From Paralvinella palmiformis (lineage: Eukaryota; Annelida; Polychaeta; Terebellida; Alvinellidae): 64,000 nucleotides of DNA. The notes under the pieces are model-generated. The model was given only the letters and a program-made list of their open reading frames with translations, searched no databases and had not been told where the DNA came from. Of this stretch, positions 11,401 through 24,584 are shown piece after piece; positions within the stretch are counted from its first letter, which is position 1, and each line of letters starts with the position of its first letter. Both the position numbers and the translations under genes were made by a program. The DNA lies in contig JAODUP010001069.1 in the NCBI GenBank assembly GCA_025642065.1, forward strand, positions 1-64,000, in the 5' to 3' direction.

Positions 11401-13582
11401 GTGTATAATCATTTCTTGCTACAAGACAGACATGTATAGATTAATTTGCCAAGTCTGGGCCTAGGCCATGTACACATGCTATATTTAAGTTTAATATATT
11501 ATAAAACTAAATCCATCTAGAAATTACTTGGATATCAGTTTCAATAACATTAAACAGAGATGGTCACTTAATAAATGTTATGACCTTTATCAAAGGGATC
11601 TGTATAAAAATTGGAAGTATCTAAAGTAGGTTCAATTATTATTATAATACAAGTTTGCATTTTATTTATCCAGTATTGAATTTTTTTTTTGATAACTTCT
11701 ATTTATTTTACTTCTTGACATTCTCACACAAATTCCTCAATCAAAACTGAACCCATATCTATTATCAGCCTGAAATGAGGCATTAGAACCAATTATCATC
11801 CAAATCCACTACTTTAGATTTACAGTTCACAAGAATACCCGGTAACCTAAGGATTCTATTAATAAATATTAACTGATATAACAAACACAGAACTAATGGA
11901 GCTATCTGTACTGAAGCAGGGTACCCACAGGATTTCAAAAATCAAATTCCCTGTATTTTCCCCGACTTATTCAAGAAATTTCCCTGTGTAGTGTGCGCAA
12001 AAATTGCATGTTGAATGAACTTGTTTTAGTAACACAGCATCCACCTCCCCCCCCCCCATGCAACAAATGTGGAATGAACATATATAAAAAATCCCTGTGT
12101 TTTTCCTGTATTTTTGCAAATTTTAAAATTCCCTGTGTTTTCCCTGTGAATGCCTTCTGATGTGACCTGCAAAAACATTCACCTTTTCTCTGAATTTGTC
12201 ATCCCTTTCAATTCCATCTACACAGAACAGATTTTTAGCAACACCAATGGTTGGCAAATCTGTTAATACTCCAAGATGGCATGCCAAACCAAATCCTAAA
12301 CACCAAAAAAAATAGTGAACATAGTTGTATACAGTATGTAAAGTCTAAGTTTTAGTCATATCCTTCCAAATAAAATATTTAAAGGGCAGCAAAATACATT
12401 TAAAGACACACACACACACACACACACACAAACAACAAAACACACACACACACAAATAAATATAATTTAGATATTCAAGCATAATTACAAAATATTGCTC
12501 AAAATATAATGAAAAATGAAACATGGTTAGCCCTAAATCAATGAGTTTATTTTCATCATAAAATACTTAATTACAAATATTATGTACTCAAATGCTAAAC
12601 ACTAGCATACCTCTTGGATGAAGAATACCATTGCCATCAACAAGTACTACCTGTTAGAAAAATATTGATGCACAACATAAACCTTTTAATCACACAGACA
12701 CAATGAATTTAGTTTTAATATTGTATTGTCATGACAAGATTGTAGGAGCAACAAACTAATTGGAAATATATACCTGTGGTAATATGGATGGCTGAATGTT
12801 TTTAAGTTTCTCAATTTTTTCTTTCAGTGAGTTTACTTCACGAAAAGCTAAGAAGCCTGGTATATAAGGTGCTGTCAATTGAACCATAGATATATCCTTA
12901 TAAATAATCTGTAATCAGTAAAATATCTAATTATATATTAAACAAAAATGGCAACCTAAAGTACAAATTGACTGTATGCAAACTATCTTCAGACTAAAAC
13001 AAGATAATCCAAGCAAAAAATATTTAAAGAAAATATTCAATAATTTCAAATAATAATGCTGAAACCTTTAATATCAGCCCCCCCCCCAAGACAGCCTATT
13101 ATGGTAATTAACATGTAGCCTATAGCCAACCTTTAGTTCTGGGAATTCTAGAACCACAAAGGCAGCACATGCGTTGACATCATCACCTTTTATGAAAGAA
13201 ATATCAACACCACCAACATATCGTAAACACAACTTCTGTGGAAACTTGTTTACAACATCAGTAGTGATTTTAAGCTTGGACCAATCATCTACATCCATTA
13301 ACAACATTTTCTCTTTCAGATCTTTCTGTTCTCTGATTAAAAAAATTAAAAATGGTACAAATCATATTAATGTTATGAGAGCAGTAAATTAATAGTGACA
13401 TATAATTGCTTTAATGGATTAAATATTTAGTAACTTCGAACCATGTTAACATAAGTTATTCAGTCAAATATCCTTAGTTATGCTACATACCGTTCCCATT
13501 TCATCTTCAGAACCTCCTCAACTGACGGTGGAGAGTTATGTGTTTTACACTCTACACTTGCGGTGGCATTACTAGCTTCCAT
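8468..13582 (-). CDS. ENDOV: Endonuclease V
   Basis: Endonuclease V cleaves one nucleotide 3' of inosine (deaminated adenosine). Animal forms act mainly on inosine-containing RNA. Exons on the minus strand: 13582-13491, 13332-13131, 12908-12774, 12650-12611, 12295-12183, 11139-11071, 10848-10720, 8656-8468. All junctions are GT-AG and phases join without a break to give 322 aa, close to other animal ENDOV proteins. The start is the first ATG of exon 1. Visible signatures: WEREQ (29-33), VGGVDISF with catalytic D74, the strand-separating wedge PYIP (112-115), FLAFRE with catalytic E122, LVDGNG with catalytic D148, GFGLACHLGVLTDLPTIGVA from 157, the conserved GHKIS segment in exon 7, and RIPEPTRQ-ADI across exons 7/8. 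The 62-residue C-terminus is Lys/Arg-rich, then acidic, and is probably disordered. Exon 4 is only 40 nt. The last intron (about 2 kb) holds an unrelated inverted-repeat-bounded ORF. Confidence 0.95.
9563..10074. mobile_element. Insert bounded by perfect 22-bp inverted repeats in ENDOV intron 7
   Basis: The 22 bases at 9563-9584 are repeated exactly in reverse complement at 10053-10074. The enclosed about 470 bp contains the minus-strand ORF at 9774-9998, and another open minus-strand stretch ends through the left arm (…FGKDDVTFQSLPKIVD then stop). It looks like a non-autonomous DNA element or a captured gene piece. No clear target duplication was found. Confidence 0.55.
9774..9998 (-). CDS. 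Small ORF of unknown function inside the inverted-repeat insert
   Basis: 74 codons starting MSDSDESFDILRDIKPFSFE. The acidic/Ser-rich start and the IKPFSFEP segment vaguely recall the N-termini of multicopy 'P2X7 C-terminal-domain-like' proteins of invertebrates, but the diagnostic cysteine-rich domain is absent. No splice-consistent continuation was found. It may be a fragment of an exon captured by the surrounding element. I do not assign a function. Confidence 0.25.
   Translation of the reverse strand: MSDSDESFDILRDIKPFSFEPPAKKVTDSFNCEELAAVSAYVYLKQPPVPPTSAYTSLYMDVPPLVCLFSHFFL
11935..12155. repeat. 'ttccctgt' phrase repeat
   Basis: In about 220 bases the phrase 'ttccctgt' or 'tccctgtgttttccctg' recurs at least five times, in ENDOV intron 5 (between exons 5 and 6). 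It has the look of a short dispersed element rather than a microsatellite. A similar phrase repeat is, from memory, common in other invertebrate genomes. Confidence 0.6.
12405..12456. repeat. (CA)n microsatellite
   Basis: An alternating CA tract interrupted once, within ENDOV intron 4. Confidence 0.9.
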
Positions 13583-16500
13583 GGCAACACTATAAACAAT
13601 TCCCCAAAAAATAAGATTTATTTTTAGAATATCTATGTAGATGATAAAAATAATGGACTGAATTAAATAATTATCAGTTCGTGATTTTCATAATGGCTAC
13701 AGTGAATTCATTACTTTAATTGACTTTCCAAGATAGTATTTATGCACATTTATGAAGGTGGTGCTGAAGCTGTACTGTATATAACATTCTATCACCGGGA
13801 AGGGGATTTTTTTGGCAAGTCAAAATATAACATAAATTCTTTAGTACAAACAATGTTTATCTGCAAATAAATAATCAATTGTCCGGAGCCTTTAATACAG
13901 AAGAACGATTATTGTGCTGTTGGTGATATTTAAATTACTATTAAATGTCTTAAATCTTATATATGGGTACTCTTAGCTCACTGGTTATTATATTTATGTT
14001 TATAAAATTGTCAGTGACTTCATGAGAGACCTATAAACATATGGTAAGGCTGCGATAGTGACTCCCCCCTTCCCCCAGCAGTATGTATTTTGCAGCATTT
14101 TCACATTCTATTAAAACAGAAACTTCTATTTCTTTATTATACACTGTGCTCTAGTGCAAATCACACGCTGTGACCCAACAGACAAATTTTATTCTGAATT
14201 AAATACTTGGACTACTTGCCATATATATATATATATATATTGAATAACATTCCAATATTTATCCATGTTAACATCTATATAGTAAGCAATGATATTACAA
14301 ACTACATGTAAAATGAGCAATACTAAAAAAAAGCACTGAAGGCATAAAAATATATAGATAAACTCAAAAGATGATTGAGTCTATGGCTGGTCTGTTTGTT
14401 GTAGAAATGGAAAATGTATGCTAGTGCAAGAAATACATCAAGGTATAAAAAAGATATCCCATTGATTGAAGATACTTATAAGTAAGCCAAGATATTAGCA
14501 CTTGCTATACAAGATACCTACGAACAGGATAAATTAAAGGTGCCAACCTATTGTTCTCCATATTAAAAAGACACCTGAAAGAAATGAGAGATAACTGGAA
14601 AATATTAAGTCAAAATTAACTACCTCATTGTTTATGCTCGTAACACCAGAGGCCATTATTACAAATTGAAGAGGAAATATCAGGCAACATTACCATTGTC
14701 ATGGCCATCCTTAGGAGGGTGCAGGGTTTTGGAGGAACCCGGATAGTGGAAAGCACTTAGAATCTTCACAGTCAGGGCATTTGACTCTGTTTGCCATTCC
14801 AAAAGGATGATCTGACCATTGTAAATGTACAGTATTCGCATGAAATATTAATACTCACTTGAAAGATAAACATTGATGCAGTCTACACAAGGCTTTAAGG
14901 CATCTACAGTATAAAATAATCAATGTCAGGTAGGTCTCAACTTGATATGGAAACTGACACCTTTCAGTCAGCAGCAATACTAATATTAATTATCAGCAAA
15001 TTATAGACTTCTAATCAATGGAGATTAGTTTACATTTCAGTGCCACTGGCCCATAAGTCATAAAAATGTCAAATTTGTGACAAAGATGTATAATGACATC
15101 CAAAGGAAAAAAAAGAATAATGACCCAATTACAGCAAGTCACCTGACCAAAGATAGTCACCAACGAAAAATATATAGGGTATTTTAGATCAAAATTGATA
15201 TAATAAATTGATATTTTAACAGTTTGATGCCAATATATGATTTCAACATGAACTAAAAGAAACACGATCAGACAAATATTAAAACTTTTATGAATTTTAA
15301 TGTACGAAAACACATAATCATCATGGATATAACATGTCGCATCTCTGTAAGTAATTGACTAATACAAGTGATTTTAGATTAGTTTCTTCAGCTGATATAG
15401 CTTAAACAGTACGCAAAGGTTCATGAACATCAGTCAACAACTTTTCTAGATATTCTGACATATGTTTGCACACATGACTCAAAATAAAGAAAACGACATT
15501 TAAACACTTTGTACTTGTCTACTATCCAAACTACTTCATTTAGAAACATCCAGCTTCACAGCTATCATCAGCAGTGATGTGCCCCCCCCCAAGTGTTTTT
15601 GTAAAAATCACATTTTAGGTGTTATACCTGGCCTTAATACAAACTATTCTGGTGTGAAAATGGTGCTCTATTTGTATGCAAAGTCTGACCATTCAAATTC
15701 ACCATGATCTGGTCTGGCATATCATAAAACATATCTATATTCATGAGTGATTTCTGAGAGCTTTGCATTAAAATGGATCGATGAGCCTCACTTTTGAACT
15801 ATGATGGTCACATTATTTTTTTAAATATATGTGTGGGAAAAGCTAAAGTTTGTCAAAAATGTTTTTACTAAATGTTTATTTCTTACTAAATTATAAATAC
15901 TGATAATAATATTCAAACAAATAATGCAATATAATGACACTCAACCAAACTGTCACCAATACAATAATTAAATCTACTGTGTACCAGAAATGGTCTGCTG
16001 TCATAGACTGTCATTAGCAAGGAATTATGACTGTGCATTGAACTCATTTGTCATTGGTAAGGAATTAAGATTGTAGTACTTCTTAATTAAGCTATAAGTG
16101 TAACATTGTTTGTGAGCATATTTGATCCAGGAGGTTTCTATGACTGTCACATGTGCATCATCACATCAAGAAATGACTACTTCAGTTTGCTTCGACATGG
16201 CATATATCACAGTACATATGTATATATTATTCTGAAACTTGAACATACACAGAACAATGTGGCTAGACCAGGCACAATAACTCTTAAATATGACCACATA
16301 ACACCAGTTCTTGTGACATTTAAGATAATTTTGCTGGTATATAAAACACTACATGGCATGGGAAAATGCAGGCTCTCTGTAAACTTGCCATTCCCCGTTC
16401 ACATCTTTGATCAAATGGCAATAAATCTACATATTATTTAAAATAGGCGATCTAATTCTATGGAGAACGGTACCTTCTAATAGCCAAAGCAAATATCATG

Positions 16501-18080
16501 ATAGGGTTATGCATCCTATTTTCAATTGTGGTGTTAAAGGTATGTGGTTAACCATGTTGTATATTTAGTCTCTAGATCCCTGTGATCAGATCCCACACAC
16601 ATGGCATATACAGACATACCCGTACATTAAGTGGCAAACACAGTAGTACCAACTCATAACAGTAGTAACTTCTTTTCAGATGTACTTAGTACATACTACA
16701 AATGGATAAAAATGTAATTTAATATATACAAATCAACATCCATACAATATAAATATAATGCATGTATACATACATAAATGTGGGAGATTATGGTCCAGTG
16801 GATTTCTCAACCAACACCATATCTATTGTGTTTTCACAAATTAAATCAAAGCAGATTTTACTGACAACAATGATAATAAATATGTACAAACTGTATTTTG
16901 GTTTGTTTGACAGAATCTGAACAATAATGGGTGTGCTTAAACAAACAGAAATTACATTGTATGGTTCAAAGAGTACCTGACTATAATATAGTAAATAATT
17001 ATTAGCAATCATTATTAAGCCTGTGCGATGTACTCCCATTAAAACGATCAGCATCTATAGAACTCTATAATGGATATCCCCACCCATTGGAACACCTCAC
17101 CACCACGTAGAACCCCTGCTCAGGCTGCCCATGTTGCAGTTTTATTTATTCAGATCTTCTTGGGCTAACCTTAATAACAATGTTAAAAGTATATTTTTGG
17201 TTTGTGAATCTTGGATGTCAACTGACAGAAACTGCAATCTGACACAAATCCACACCATACAGCAAAAGTTATTAATTCTGATTTATTAATGATTTTGCAC
17301 AAATTACGTTACTTCACCATAAGGCACTGTTGGGTCTATTCCATGTGTGCCTTTTACTAGACAATAAACTTGAATATCACCAAATAAAAGTCTTCCTAAA
17401 GTTTCACACCAGAGTTTTCTATTACTGACATTAACAAAAGAATGGAAATAAAAGTGCCCACCAGCTCCTACATATCTGCTCCAAGTTATCTAGGCTCCAA
17501 AACACCTTATAAGTGGTTATTTTATATTTCATTCATAGCATATCATAATTAAATGTATTTTCAAAATAAATCAATAGAATAATAAATATATGAAACTTAT
17601 AACAAAATAAATATACTCTCCACGTATACCTTTTGCAGACAACTAATAGAGAATAAATAGAATCCTTAATATTATTTCCAATTAATTTATTCAGATCTAA
17701 AACTTTAATCTTCAGTGTGAATAATAATACATACATTTTCTTGGTATTATATGGCAAGCCCAAAAAGTGCAGTGGTTAGAACATTGCATTGATTATAAGG
17801 GCACAAAATACAAAAAGATACACTTTCAAATACACCTCCTTTAAATGAAATAAGTTACAAACATTTCGTTGTCCAATTGTGAAGAAATATTTGAAACAAA
17901 GAAGAATGATCTGAGTACAAAATACATGTCTTATGATATTAAACTCGTTGTTTTCAACGACTTATTGATTAATCCTCCATCTATTTTCTTTAAAAGCTGA
18001 TCTCTGGCAATGACTTATAATGTAAAGTTGCTTGAATGTTACTACTCTCCATCAATCATACAATATGATTGAGATATTAA
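13583..18080. other. Gene-free, AT-rich region
   Basis: I see no protein-coding gene here. Apart from a LINE scrap (16237-16370) and scattered short tracts, the sequence has no recognisable content. The ENDOV promoter should lie just above 13582; no distinctive element is visible there. Confidence 0.5.
16237..16370 (+). mobile_element. LINE reverse-transcriptase 3' scrap
   Basis: A plus-strand reading gives TLKYDHITPVL followed by FKIILLVYKTLHGMG. This is the conserved C-terminal region of CR1/Jockey-like LINE ORF2 (usually RKYDHITPVL…LHWLPV…FKILLLVYKALNG). The LHWLPV segment is deleted. It is a dead fragment. Confidence 0.7.
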
Positions 18081-18081
18081 T

Positions 18082-18215
18082 ATGGGCCGAGTTAGATAAG
18101 TGATGGGTCGAGTTGGTTACACTATGGGTCAAGTTGGTTAAGTTATGGGCTGAGTTGACATGGGCCGAGTTAGTGGTGGGCCGCGTTAGTTTGAGCCTGT
18201 GCTTGAAATGGGCCG
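18082..18215. repeat. Minisatellite, 'tgggccgagttagt' unit
   Basis: About six degenerate copies of a 16-21 bp unit beginning tggg(c/t)c(g/a)agttg. The GC content is higher than the surroundings. Just downstream, a 'gatgctcggct' motif occurs twice (about 18258 and 18359), about 100 bases apart. Confidence 0.75.
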
Positions 18216-18659
18216 AAGTGACTGGATACCAACTTTTCAAGTCAATGCCAATGGTTTCGATGCTCGGCTTCCTACTCCGCGTCCAAGCACCAGAAAACCC
18301 CACATTTGGCGCATGCGCATTGAGTGCTCGGACCTTTAGCGGCAGCAAACAGGTTTCCGATGCTCGGCTACACAACAACATCCTTTAAGTTTAACTTCAC
18401 GAAAGTGAGCAAACAGACATGACGGAGATATGGCACTAAAACAATATAACAAAGTTAAAACCCAATTTATCATAACCGTTCTTCTCACATCATTGAATAA
18501 GATATGATATATACCAAACAGCTGTCTTTCTCACGACTGAAAATAAATGACGAAAGAACATATCGAGCACATTTCTATTTGTTTACATTTTCATAGTTTC
18601 CTAGAAGGGAAAGCCTTAATATCACAATGAAAATGTTATCCAACAAATAGGTTTTTTGG

Positions 18660-18770
18660 ATTATAGACCCTTCGCCACCCGAGACATTTCGCCAGTTAAT
18701 TATCTGGATATTTCGCCACCGCTCGACTTCTAGACAGTTCGCCAGTCAAGACATTTCGTCATTTGTAAAT
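18660..18770. repeat. 'acatttcgcca' phrase repeat
   Basis: The heptamer 'ttcgcca' recurs five times at irregular spacing, twice preceded by 'gacat', and a sixth variant reads 'gacatttcgtca'. All copies are in the same orientation. Confidence 0.65.
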
Positions 18771-18904
18771 CAGTATCAATTGTTATATACACATACCATT
18801 CGTATATAAATTATATGTACATTGTACTCTAAATTTGTAAGCTAAATAAATAAAATAAAATATGTCGTCTAAATTAAAACCCAGAAAAAGCTATACACCC
18901 ATAC

Positions 18905-19046
18905 ACGATGATGATTGATTTGATGTTTTACGGCCACTTTTGTGCATATGGTAGCCTAAATGGACTGAGCGACCTCCAAAGGTAATGAAGCGAAGTAAAA
19001 AATGAAACAACCTTCAGATATGCCCAGGCCGAGATTCGAACACGGG
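18905..19046 (-). mobile_element. SINE family A, truncated copy
   Basis: The tail and body match the other copies. The match stops just after the B-box-like 'gattcgaacacgggtg', so the A-box half of the tRNA head is missing. Confidence 0.8.
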
Positions 19047-20269
19047 TGAATATACACCCATACAGTACACACACATCACGTACACGTCGATAATCTTTTA
19101 GTTTGGCCTAAAACTCAATATTCTTTGAGAATTTCTCAGATTGCAGACAATTTCAAATATGCCCTTGTCTGTCGCTTAATGAGAGACGATTACAGCTAGG
19201 ACACTACAGAGCTGATCACAAGAATTATGGATTAAGTCAAGTGATTAGTCTATCTGTTAGTTATGAAATAACCTTGATATTCAATTCAATTAGTTTTTAG
19301 CTTCAGAGTAGCTTCGATCGACAGTTGACAATTGCATTTACGAAGTGTCTACATATGTCTGCAATTAATCCATTGACAAAGAAATCATAGAAACTGGTGT
19401 GGATTATAGGAACAATATAATTAAGTAATATACGGCAATTGGATCTACCGATAGAAGAAGTAGAAGACAAGTTTATTTATAGTCGAGTAGAGTAGCAACT
19501 AACATTAATGGAGATCATAATTTTAGGATATAAATTTAAATATTTAAAATGAGATAATTAAGTATGAACATAGATGATGAGTATAATTACAGCTGAACAT
19601 ATATATGATTCATTATTAGGATAATTACGAATAAACATTGCTTCATCTTAATTCATAGGAAGAAAACCGCATTAAAATCCTGTCCTAAAATCATACATTG
19701 GCTGTACATTAATTATTACGCAAGAAAGAAAACTTGCTTAGTCTAATTTGGGGAAAAGAACTCAATAAAACCCGTGTAGAAATTATTTTACTGCTTATTT
19801 AATTATTGATAATTAATTTGACAGGATACACAGAATCCGCATTTACATTTAATACTATACCAAAGTTTAACATTTGAGTCCGATTTTTTACCATCTCTTA
19901 TTATTCCATAATAATGGTGCAAAATATGCTTACTATTTGTAACAGCGTTGACTCTTGGTATTTGCATATTACCAGCAGAGCTTAATTGAAGTTTTACTAT
20001 ATATTTTACTGATGATAGAGACTTTTAACATCAAGACTGGATCTTCACTTTTTGAGTTTCTGGCAATGTCCCCTGCTTCAAGCATTTCATATTTAATATC
20101 GTAAACGTTTTATATATATTAGCAATGCCGCATATGATCATATGCCCTTTGGTGGTCACTGTAACCAAGTATATCCTATGCATAATTAAGTGGATTGGTT
20201 CGTCATATAAGGTAAACCAACTTTGAAATAAAATTTTCACTCGTTGAATAACTGATATAAATATTAACC

Positions 20270-20329
<60 letters not shown>

Positions 20330-21169
20330 CTCGTATAACACTTTTATTTATTTTTGACAAATCGATATTTTTCCATATTACCTTTGTATATTAGATAAAC
20401 ATTGGATTATGGAGCATAACAATTTGCCGTGAAATAACAGGCTGTGACATCAAGGGTAACAGCTAGGTCATTTCGTCGCCAAAACCAGTATTTTTTAAAA
20501 TTTAAGTTTATATATTAATATATTTAGCTAACTCGATAATAATCTAAAGTTTAATCCATATCAGTAGCAGTGTTAAAGTTCAGTGAGTTTGTTTAGTTTT
20601 TTTGGTTAAAGAAGGCCTAAACAAACAATTTGCTCGTTTGTTTAGAATTTTAGGCAGCATTTTAGTATAGCTTTGCAATAATAAAAGTTCACAAGAAATT
20701 CTGTCATTTGTTAAAGTAAATTGTTAATCCAAGATAAAAATAACCGTTTTTTGTGTTAAATGGAATTTACTTTGATGTATAAACTATGCACAGAAGTATG
20801 CATAAAACACAAAAAGATAATACCCCAAAAACAAACAAATAAACAATTTTGAACTTCATTTATATCAATTTATAATTTTCGGAAACGAAGAGATATATTT
20901 TTTGGTATATACAATTTTTAAGTTTCGTTTTCGGGAGGCGATATTGATTAATGTGGTAAATAGTTTAGTTGCTCAAAATAAATAAAAACTTTGTTACTCT
21001 GCATGATGTATCAGGAAACATAAGAAAACAAATATTGTGTTATAGTTCTTTTTTTGTTCCATTTGTCAGTGTTATCAGTCTGTGCGTACTTTTACACATC
21101 CGTTATAATTTATTACAAGGTAAAGGTATAAATGTGGATAACATTGTCACAATGAGTTATTTGTGACCA

Positions 21170-21420
21170 GATCTATCATCTATCTAGATCTAGATCGTCT
21201 AGAATCGATCTAGTCTAGATGAGTTGAAACTGAAAGTGGATTATGATTAGGTATGCTTACTAGATCTAGTAACTATAGACTAAATAGAGTCTATAAGTAT
21301 AACGTAGTGTTAGCTATGTACTTCTATATCTAGATCTAATCCAGTTAGGATACAATCCCTCCTATTACTATATTGAATATTAGTCTATAGTCTAGATGTA
21401 GCATAATGATAATGTATAAC
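21170..21420. repeat. TCTAGA/AGATCT-rich low-complexity zone
   Basis: Overlapping tctaga, ctagatct and tagtctatag motifs recur many times in 250 bases. No clean unit length is visible, so this is a cryptic simple repeat. Confidence 0.6.
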
Positions 21421-21480
21421 TCGGTATTAAACTATATTTTTAAGTATTATTAATTATAGTATATCTATAACTATAAGAAT

Positions 21481-21511
21481 AAGGTCCATACTTAGTCTAA
21501 GTATGGACCTT
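21481..21511. repeat. Perfect 15-bp palindrome
   Basis: The arms 'aaggtccatacttag' and 'ctaagtatggacctt' are exact inverted complements separated by one base. Confidence 0.9.
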
Positions 21512-21534
21512 GTATCATAGCTTATATGGGGTCT

Positions 21535-21726
21535 GTCGATCTCTGCCCACGTCGATCTCGCCCCAGGTATTCCAAGTGATTAGCATTTAAATAGTTGCTC
21601 ACACCATAATGTCAATGGACTGAGATCGAAGTGGGTATCATAAATATATGTTGATTTTGGCCCATATTGCATAAAAGTGTTTATTGTAGATGCATGTTTG
21701 TATGTCGCCGATCTTGGCCCATGTCG

Positions 21727-21764
<38 letters not shown>

Positions 21765-21793
21765 ATATAATTATACATATAATTATATATGTA

Positions 21794-21830
<37 letters not shown>

Positions 21831-22306
21831 GTAGGGCCTATATACAGTGTAGTCTATTGGAATAATATAAATATCAAACAGTTTATTTTGAATAACAGTA
21901 CTGAGTAACAGGCCACCCACGTAGGCCTACACTCATGGTCTGTATAGGCGGGCACATGCTCGGAGGAGCTGGTGGGTAGAGTGGTCACCATTCTCGTATT
22001 CTGCCAAGAAGCTGATGATCTTCTGCAGATTGACTATGGCCCGACTGTACGACACATATTCCAATGTTTTATTGTATTGACTGAAACGACTATGACATCC
22101 TGCGCCAATGTTGTATACACGGATAAGTTAAACACACCCAGCAACCACAATCTACTTAATGAAACAATGCTAGAGTAACTAGAGCTGACATAGACATGAT
22201 AATTAGAAAGTGTAAAAGCACATAGACATTCAAGTAACATTTAATTTTTGTACACAAACACACATATATTTAATTAGGGCCGAGATCAACGAGGGCCAAG
22301 ATTGAC
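21535..22306. mobile_element. TIR element with 'gtcgatctcggccca' phrase
   Basis: The first 30 bases (gtcgatctctgcccacgtcg…) and the reverse complement of the last 30 match at 24 of 30 positions. Each terminus contains the phrase twice, and a further copy lies at about 21709-21726. It encloses (AT)n tracts and an uninformative ORF. It is probably a non-autonomous DNA transposon. The target duplication is unclear. Confidence 0.6.
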
Positions 22307-24584
22307 ATGAGTTGCTTATATTATGACTATTGTCTATTCTGAAGTAGTTACTAAGTTCTTAGAGTAATCCTGATTATTTTGGCTCACCACCAGAATTCAG
22401 ACAATGTTAATTCAATGTGAAAATATTTTTGTTCTGAAGTTAATAAACCCATGTGTATATTTTTATTCTGCCAAGTTGATGGTTCAGATGTGATATAAAT
22501 TTACTAAACACTTTGGGCTTTGCATGGTTTTGTTGCACATCAGCTATTTTTTTATTATATTGATGTAGTCATAAGACACATGACTTCTTTAAAGTGATGT
22601 TATCAATTCTATTTCATGCAAATTTTTGTATTTTGTATGAAACAATGCACACATGTTCCACGGAATCAATGAAAAAATGTCACCTAGCAGTTTAATAACA
22701 GCTTTTATTAATTAATAATTCCTGTAATCATGCTAGATAAAGGTGTTACTGTTAGTATGCTTTTATCAATGACTTAATTTTGATAATCACTGAAGTGAAG
22801 CTAATATTCAAGGAAAATATACAAGATCACTTTGCAACAGTTTTATAAAAGCAATTATTGATAGTTACAGTTCAAATCTGTGCTTGATGATGATTACATG
22901 GGCAAATAATTTGTTGAACAAAGAAACATATGAAGAATTTTACAACTCTATATATGTATTACATTTGTATTTGAAACTATTTAAAATAATTTTTGTAACA
23001 TATTCATTTTTGACATTTAGTAATTGAAAGTATTTGTATTTAAATACTTTCATAAAAAATGCATAGAATAATTGCAATTAAAATAAATCATAAAAGTAAA
23101 TTAATTGTACGGTGTCCTTTAGCAATTTACTAAGAAATGATGGCACAGTAAAGGCAATTAAGCCATTGAGATAGTAGATCATTGAGACCACTGTATAAGA
23201 CGGGTAGTTCACAAGAAACCACTACCTTACTTGTCAGTTGTCACTGTGATGTAGTTAGCAATAACAAGAATCCCTCGCACTGGTCTGCCTGTCATCTTTT
23301 GATCAGTGTTTCCATGCACCAGTTAATTAAACGGAACCGCCTGGTGACTGCCAGATTTTGTGACCAGCAAATGTTTGCTTTGCTAGTAGCTTATGGATTA
23401 AGAGTGGTAGTGGCTTCTCAAGTCAGGTGGCATCTTCATCATAGATGGTACTGGTACAGCCTTTTCAGAGTAGATGATCCCTTACAAATAGTAGGGAGCA
23501 GCCCACCTGTGGTGGCATGTAAAAACACCACAATGCCGTTGCTGGAGGGAGGTATGGATGCAGGGAAGAGGGAGTAGTGAATGGCTGACCGCAGGGTAGT
23601 GATAGTCACACTAACACATAGTGGCCTTTCTCGATTGGAAGGGGGGAGATTTTGGGGGTCTTCCATTGAAGAAATGGGAGTATTTGATGCACAGAAGGCC
23701 ACTTTCCCCCCAAAACCAAAGTAGCTGACCGATTTTCTGCCAGTAAAATAGATGACGTATATCATTGGATGTCAGATGCTATTGAAAAGGCTGCTGGTAG
23801 GTCTCTTAACTGTACCATGAAAAGTCTTTAGTGAACTCTGGGAGTCTCTTTCAAATGTGCATACACTAATGCATCAAGTCAGCCACCTTTTTGGCATATG
23901 ATAAGTTAATGGAAACAAGGATTTTACATTAAGGATAAACCCTTAATTCTCAAATATTATTTCTCACTTGATACCAACAATCAGCTTCTGTGGAAGCATG
24001 GAGCCCCTTTTGAGTGTACATTAAAATTATTCTCTGAAATAGATTTGATGTCTGTATTTTATTTGATGGTGATTTTTTTTGTAGCAGGGCTTTCCTTACA
24101 TGGAACATTTTTAGTGAGTAGTAGTGGAATTCATGTGCAGATATCTTTTGTTTGAGTGCTACCATTTCATCGTAGTTTAATATACGTGCAGAATGGCATT
24201 GGTAGAATTCCGAATTAACTAAGTTTCCATTTCATAGAATATATTTCATGTAATGTACCATCCAGAGATTATTGTATGATGGGCTTATGAACCACTCATA
24301 TTATTAATATGTAACAGGGAGATTGTTTCACTCTGTATAAACAGTGAATTATGTGAGTTGTTATTTCATTTTATTTAGCACAATTATTTTGCCATTCCAC
24401 AATCCTAACTGATATGCTGCTTTGTTATGACATTGCAATTGCTAGTAACTACACAGAATATTAACTGAATGGGATCATTGAAGGTTTTTGCTTATTTCAG
24501 TTAATTTAATTATTTGAATATATTGCAGCAAACTTACTACATGCTCGTTTCTGTGATTTCTGCTGGAATTAAAACAACACCGCC

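Larger units (their letters stand above)
19050..24584. other. Gene-free stretch upstream of the cytokine receptor
   Basis: It holds an (AT)n tract, a TCTAGA-rich zone, a perfect palindrome and one TIR element (listed separately). A more GC-rich block at 23182-23770 has overlapping open frames on both strands (131 and 108 codons) with no recognisable domain; I read it as old repeat sequence. The receptor promoter should lie just upstream of 24585. Confidence 0.5.

Noticed and set aside
20031..20360. 109-codon minus-strand ORF
   Set aside because: A large part is Tyr-Ile repeat from the (AT)n tract, and the remainder has no recognisable domain.
23182..23765. Protein-coding gene from overlapping 131- and 108-codon ORFs
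   Set aside because: Both strands are open, no domain or splice pattern fits, and the composition is repeat-like.
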